In this document: one piece after another, positions 5,945-8,236 of the stretch
Layout: each line of letters begins with the position of its first letter
How positions within the stretch are numbered: the first letter of the stretch is position 1
Origin: an uncultured Chthoniobacterales bacterium
Lineage (GTDB): Bacteria; Verrucomicrobiota; Verrucomicrobiia; Chthoniobacterales; UBA10450
DNA: 8,236 nt
Reading direction: 5' to 3'
Assembly (NCBI GenBank): GCA_955652155.1
Contig: CATPAT010000137.1
Span: forward strand, 1 to 8,236
Notes under the pieces: model-generated
Database searches by the model: none
What the model was told of the DNA's origin: nothing
Seen by the model: the letters and a program-made list of their open reading frames with translations, nothing else
Program-made: the position numbers and the translations under genes

Positions 5945-7438
5945 ATGGCTTATGGCTCATTTCGGCATTTTCTCGAAACCCTCGAGCAAGCGGGCGAGCT
6001 GACGCGCGTCGCCGATCCGGTCGACACCAACCTGCTCATTACCGAATGGGCCGACCGCGAGATGAAATCATCCGGCGGCGGAAAGGCCTTGCTGTTCGAG
6101 CAGCCTGTCGTTGATGGGAAAATTTCGAAATTTCCGGTGGCGATCAACACGATGGGCTCGCGCAATCGGATTGCGACGGCGCTCGGCCGCGAAAGCATCG
6201 AGGAGATCGCACAGGAGATTCAGTTGATTCTCAAAGCAAAACCGCCGACCGATCTGCGCGAAGGCTGGAGTTTGCTCAAACAGGGAATTCATCTTCTCCA
6301 CGCGCGACCCAAGCAGGTTAAAGATGGCCCGTGCCAGGAAGTCGTTCATTTACTTGATCCCTCAACTCTCAACTCTCAACCCTCAACATCGGTATTCTCG
6401 CTTCGCGAAATACCGATCCTGAAATGCTGGCCGAATGATGGCGGCCGCTTCATTACCCTGCCGAATGTGCACACCCGCGATCCCGAAACCGGCGCGCGCA
6501 ACGTCGGCGTGTATCGGATGCAGGTTTTCGATGAACGAACGACAGCGATGCATTGGCAGGTCCACAAAGTGGGAGCGCGCCACGGCAAACGTTATTACGA
6601 ACGCAACGAACGGATGCCGGTCGCGGTCACCCTCGGCGGCGATCCCGCGCTTTCGTTCGCCGCCACTGCACCGTTGCCGGATGGCTTGGATGAAATTTTG
6701 TTCGCCGGATTTTTGCGGCGCAAATCGATCGAAATGGTGCAATGCAAAACGATCGACCTCGAAGTCCCGGCCAATGTCGATTTTGTTTTAGAAGGCTACG
6801 TCCAACCAGGGGAGATGCGACCGGAAGGACCATTTGGCGACCACACCGGCTACTACACCGCGGTCGAGGACTATCCGGTTTTTCATTTGACCACAATCAC
6901 GCACCGACGGGACGCCATTTACCCAACGACGATCGTCGGAATTCCGCCAATGGAAGATTTTTACATCGGCGATGCGGCGGTGCGGATTTTTTTGCCGGTG
7001 TTCAAGATGAATTTTCCGGAATTGGTGGACATGACGCTGCCGGCTGAAGGTGTTTTTCACAATCTCGTCTTCGTCAGCATTCGGAAACAATATCCCTATC
7101 AGGCGTTCAAGGTAATGCACGGACTCTGGGGCATGGGCCAGATGATGTTTAGCAAATACATCGTGGTCGTGGACGAAGACTGCGACGTCCACAACACCAG
7201 CGACGTCTTGTTCCGCCTCTGCGCCAACACCGATCCTGCGCGCGACACAACCGTCATCAAAAATCCGAGTGATTCACTCGATCACGCGCCGAGCGAGCAA
7301 AATATCGGTTCGCACATGGGGTTTGACGCAACACGCAAATTGCCAGGTGAAAATTATCACCGGCAATGGCCGGAGTTATTAAAAATGACCGATGAAGCCA
7401 AAGCGCTGGTGGATGCGCTGCAAAAGAAAACGCGCTGA
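5945..7438 (+). CDS. ubiD: UbiD-family prFMN-dependent decarboxylase
   Basis: The 497-residue protein is a UbiD-type decarboxylase, the family that uses prenylated FMN to remove or add carboxyl groups on aromatic or unsaturated acids; UbiD itself acts on 4-hydroxy-3-polyprenylbenzoate in quinone synthesis. Visible family blocks are GPCQEVVH (127-134), IPILKCWP followed by GGRFITLP, RDPETGARNVGVYRMQV, and PEGPFGDHTGYY (293-304). In the last, E294 and D299 match the catalytic E277 and E282 of fungal Fdc1. Everything needed for activity seems present. Residues 140-148 (STLNSQPST) come from a 7-bp tandem repeat inserted where other family members have a short loop. The exact substrate is uncertain: no ubiX or other quinone gene is in the window. 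The gene starts 51 bp after the lipoprotein gene and may be read from it. Confidence 0.9.
   Translation: MAYGSFRHFLETLEQAGELTRVADPVDTNLLITEWADREMKSSGGGKALLFEQPVVDGKISKFPVAINTMGSRNRIATALGRESIEEIAQEIQLILKAKPPTDLREGWSLLKQGIHLLHARPKQVKDGPCQEVVHLLDPSTLNSQPSTSVFSLREIPILKCWPNDGGRFITLPNVHTRDPETGARNVGVYRMQVFDERTTAMHWQVHKVGARHGKRYYERNERMPVAVTLGGDPALSFAATAPLPDGLDEILFAGFLRRKSIEMVQCKTIDLEVPANVDFVLEGYVQPGEMRPEGPFGDHTGYYTAVEDYPVFHLTTITHRRDAIYPTTIVGIPPMEDFYIGDAAVRIFLPVFKMNFPELVDMTLPAEGVFHNLVFVSIRKQYPYQAFKVMHGLWGMGQMMFSKYIVVVDEDCDVHNTSDVLFRLCANTDPARDTTVIKNPSDSLDHAPSEQNIGSHMGFDATRKLPGENYHRQWPELLKMTDEAKALVDALQKKTR
6361..6388 (+). repeat. Four-unit 7-bp tandem repeat inside ubiD
   Basis: Four contiguous units CTCAACT, CTCAACT, CTCAACC, CTCAACA make up 28 bp. 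They are translated in the ubiD frame as STLNSQPST (residues 140-148), a low-complexity peptide unlike the rest of the enzyme. The position is the loop between the PCQEVV and IPILKCWP blocks. Confidence 0.85.
6388..6417. repeat. Inverted repeat abutting the tandem repeat in ubiD
   Basis: ATCGGTATT (6388-6396) pairs perfectly with AATACCGAT (6409-6417), and TCGC (6398-6401) pairs with GCGA (6405-6408), leaving a bulged C and a TTC loop. This gives a 13-bp stem. The right half encodes the conserved-looking LREIPI, so it is probably native, and the left half would then be part of the inserted sequence. Confidence 0.8.
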
Positions 7439-7457
7439 TCCCGCAACCGCGGGATCA
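7436..7457. terminator. Hairpin overlapping the ubiD stop codon
   Basis: TGATCCCGC, loop AACC, then GCGGGATCA form a perfect 9-bp stem that includes the TGA stop of ubiD. It lies in the 48-bp gap between convergent genes, so it may end transcription in both directions or protect 3' ends. No T-run follows on either strand, so intrinsic termination would be weak. Confidence 0.5.
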
Positions 7458-7486
7458 ACGCGTCTCTGAAGTAGTCAATTCCTAAA

Positions 7487-7876
7487 TTACGGTCTGCGGA
7501 ATAACTGGCCGGTGTCGACATCGCGCGTCAATCCACCCGGCGGAACCCCGCGCAAATCATAAACGCGTCCGGTGTAAGGACTGCGATACATTCCCGGTCC
7601 ACCGGCGCGGGTCGCGAACGGATAACCTCCCGACGGTGGCGGACCGTATTCGCGAGCCCGATCTTCCTGGATCGCGTGGCCAATCAAGGCGCCTGTCGCG
7701 GCGCCAGCAGCTGCGCCGATTAGAGCGCCGCGCGGACCACCGCTGGCGAGACCGCCGATGAGAGCACCGGCGCCGGCGCCGGCCGCAGCTCCCTGGCCGG
7801 TTGGCGTATCGCACGAGTCCAAACCGAACGCGGCGAGCAAAACGCCACAAACAATTGTGAAAAGCTTTTTGTTCAT
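7487..7876 (-). CDS. Glycine-zipper lipoprotein with C-terminal SPYTGRVYD module
   Basis: The 129-residue protein has a signal peptide (MNKKLFTIVCGVLLAAFGLDSC) with probable lipidation at C22; aspartate just before the last lipobox serine is unusual. Residues 27-68 form a glycine zipper (GQGAAAGAGAGALIGGL, then GALIGAAAGAATGALIG), the membrane-associating pattern of 17-kDa-antigen and YMGG-type outer membrane lipoproteins. A Pro/Gly-rich stretch follows, and residues 97-129 are a module with SPYTGRVYD, a central GGL and a terminal LFRRP. The same module ends the next gene upstream (7958-8236). The specific role is unknown; an envelope structural part is likely. A weak AAGAG before the ATG could serve as ribosome binding site. 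It converges with ubiD. Confidence 0.82.
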   Translation of the reverse strand: MNKKLFTIVCGVLLAAFGLDSCDTPTGQGAAAGAGAGALIGGLASGGPRGALIGAAAGAATGALIGHAIQEDRAREYGPPPSGGYPFATRAGGPGMYRSPYTGRVYDLRGVPPGGLTRDVDTGQLFRRP

Positions 7877-7957
7877 AATGATCTCTTGTTAGCCCATTGA
7901 ACGCGCAAGTAAAACGAATGTTGCGCTCCAAAAACGAACTATTCCCCGCGAAAATGA

Positions 7958-8236
7958 CTACGGCTTGCGGAAAAGCTTGTTCACACCCTCGTCCAGAATC
8001 AACGTCCCGTGTCCCAATTTTCGGGCATCGTAGACCCGGGCGGAGTACGGGCTTTGCACGAAGCCCGAAGCCGTAGCGGAGCCTTTGTTCGCGTTTATAC
8101 CCACCGGATAATCCTTTCCCTTGGGCATTGGGTATTTCTTCGCGGCGTCTTCAGGCGATACCACAACCGCCTTGGGTTCCTCGCCGAGTGCGTAGAGCTT
8201 GGTAAGTGGAGCAAACGTTACAGATGCGACCAACAG
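7958..8236 (-). CDS. Exported small protein, 5' end cut by window, with C-terminal SPYSARVYD module
   Basis: The frame is open to the right edge of the window, so the N-terminus is missing; the TTG at 8233 is unlikely to be the true start. The visible N-terminal residues (LLVASVTFAPLTKLYALG) look like the end of a signal peptide, suggesting export. A middle part contains PMPKGKDYPVGINANKG. The final 33 residues (7961-8059) hold SPYSARVYD, a central HGTL and a terminal LFRKP, matching the C-terminus of the downstream lipoprotein at 15 of 33 positions without gaps. I do not recognise the family; the module may mark secreted Verrucomicrobiota-type proteins, but that is a guess. Confidence 0.65.
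   Translation of the reverse strand: MLVASVTFAPLTKLYALGEEPKAVVVSPEDAAKKYPMPKGKDYPVGINANKGSATASGFVQSPYSARVYDARKLGHGTLILDEGVNKLFRKP

Noticed and set aside
6361..6417. Possible CRISPR-like repeat because of short direct repeats beside a palindrome
   Set aside because: The repeats are 7 bp, contiguous and without spacers, and they lie inside a coding gene.

Overview
The window looks like an ordinary chromosomal stretch from a Gram-negative-type bacterium with a moderately high GC content. My best guess is a soil member of the Verrucomicrobiota (Chthoniobacterales-like). This rests on the style of the proteins: small exported or lipoprotein genes, a BamE-like lipoprotein rich in Tyr, Gly and Phe, near absence of Shine-Dalgarno sites, and short intergenic palindromes. 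It is an inference, not something a marker gene proves. I see no rRNA, tRNA, CRISPR array, phage gene or transposase.

Layout from left to right. Positions 1-230 hold no gene but contain repeats: a pair of inverted 30-bp arms and two hairpins. Then come two minus-strand genes, a PHP-family phosphoesterase (231-1013) and an exported protein with a BsuPI-like beta domain (1141-1728). Divergent from these is a plus-strand pair, an exported protein resembling the SecD P1 head (1769-2236) and an M23 (LytM-type) peptidase (2242-3279). The M23 gene converges on a minus-strand molybdenum cofactor operon, moaA-moaC-mogA (5295 down to 3362). A 72-bp REP-like double hairpin fills the space between the two stop codons.

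Divergent from moaA is a BamE-like lipoprotein (5381-5893) behind a good sigma70-type promoter whose predicted start site falls on the ATG, implying a leaderless mRNA. A UbiD-family prFMN-dependent decarboxylase follows (5945-7438). It carries an in-frame insert made of a 7-bp tandem repeat next to a perfect-stem inverted repeat. The window ends with two minus-strand genes for small envelope proteins, a glycine-zipper lipoprotein (7487-7876) and a partial exported protein (7958 to the window edge). These two share a 33-residue C-terminal module.

The clearest functional unit is the Moco operon: MoaA and MoaC together convert GTP to cyclic pyranopterin monophosphate, and MogA adenylylates molybdopterin. 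The other genes mostly belong to the cell envelope (peptidoglycan hydrolase, lipoproteins, exported domains) and show no obvious shared pathway. I do not see a new defence or biosynthetic system. The points most worth a second look are the repeat insertion inside ubiD, the REP-like element abutting the mogA stop, the shared C-terminal module and the leaderless promoter.
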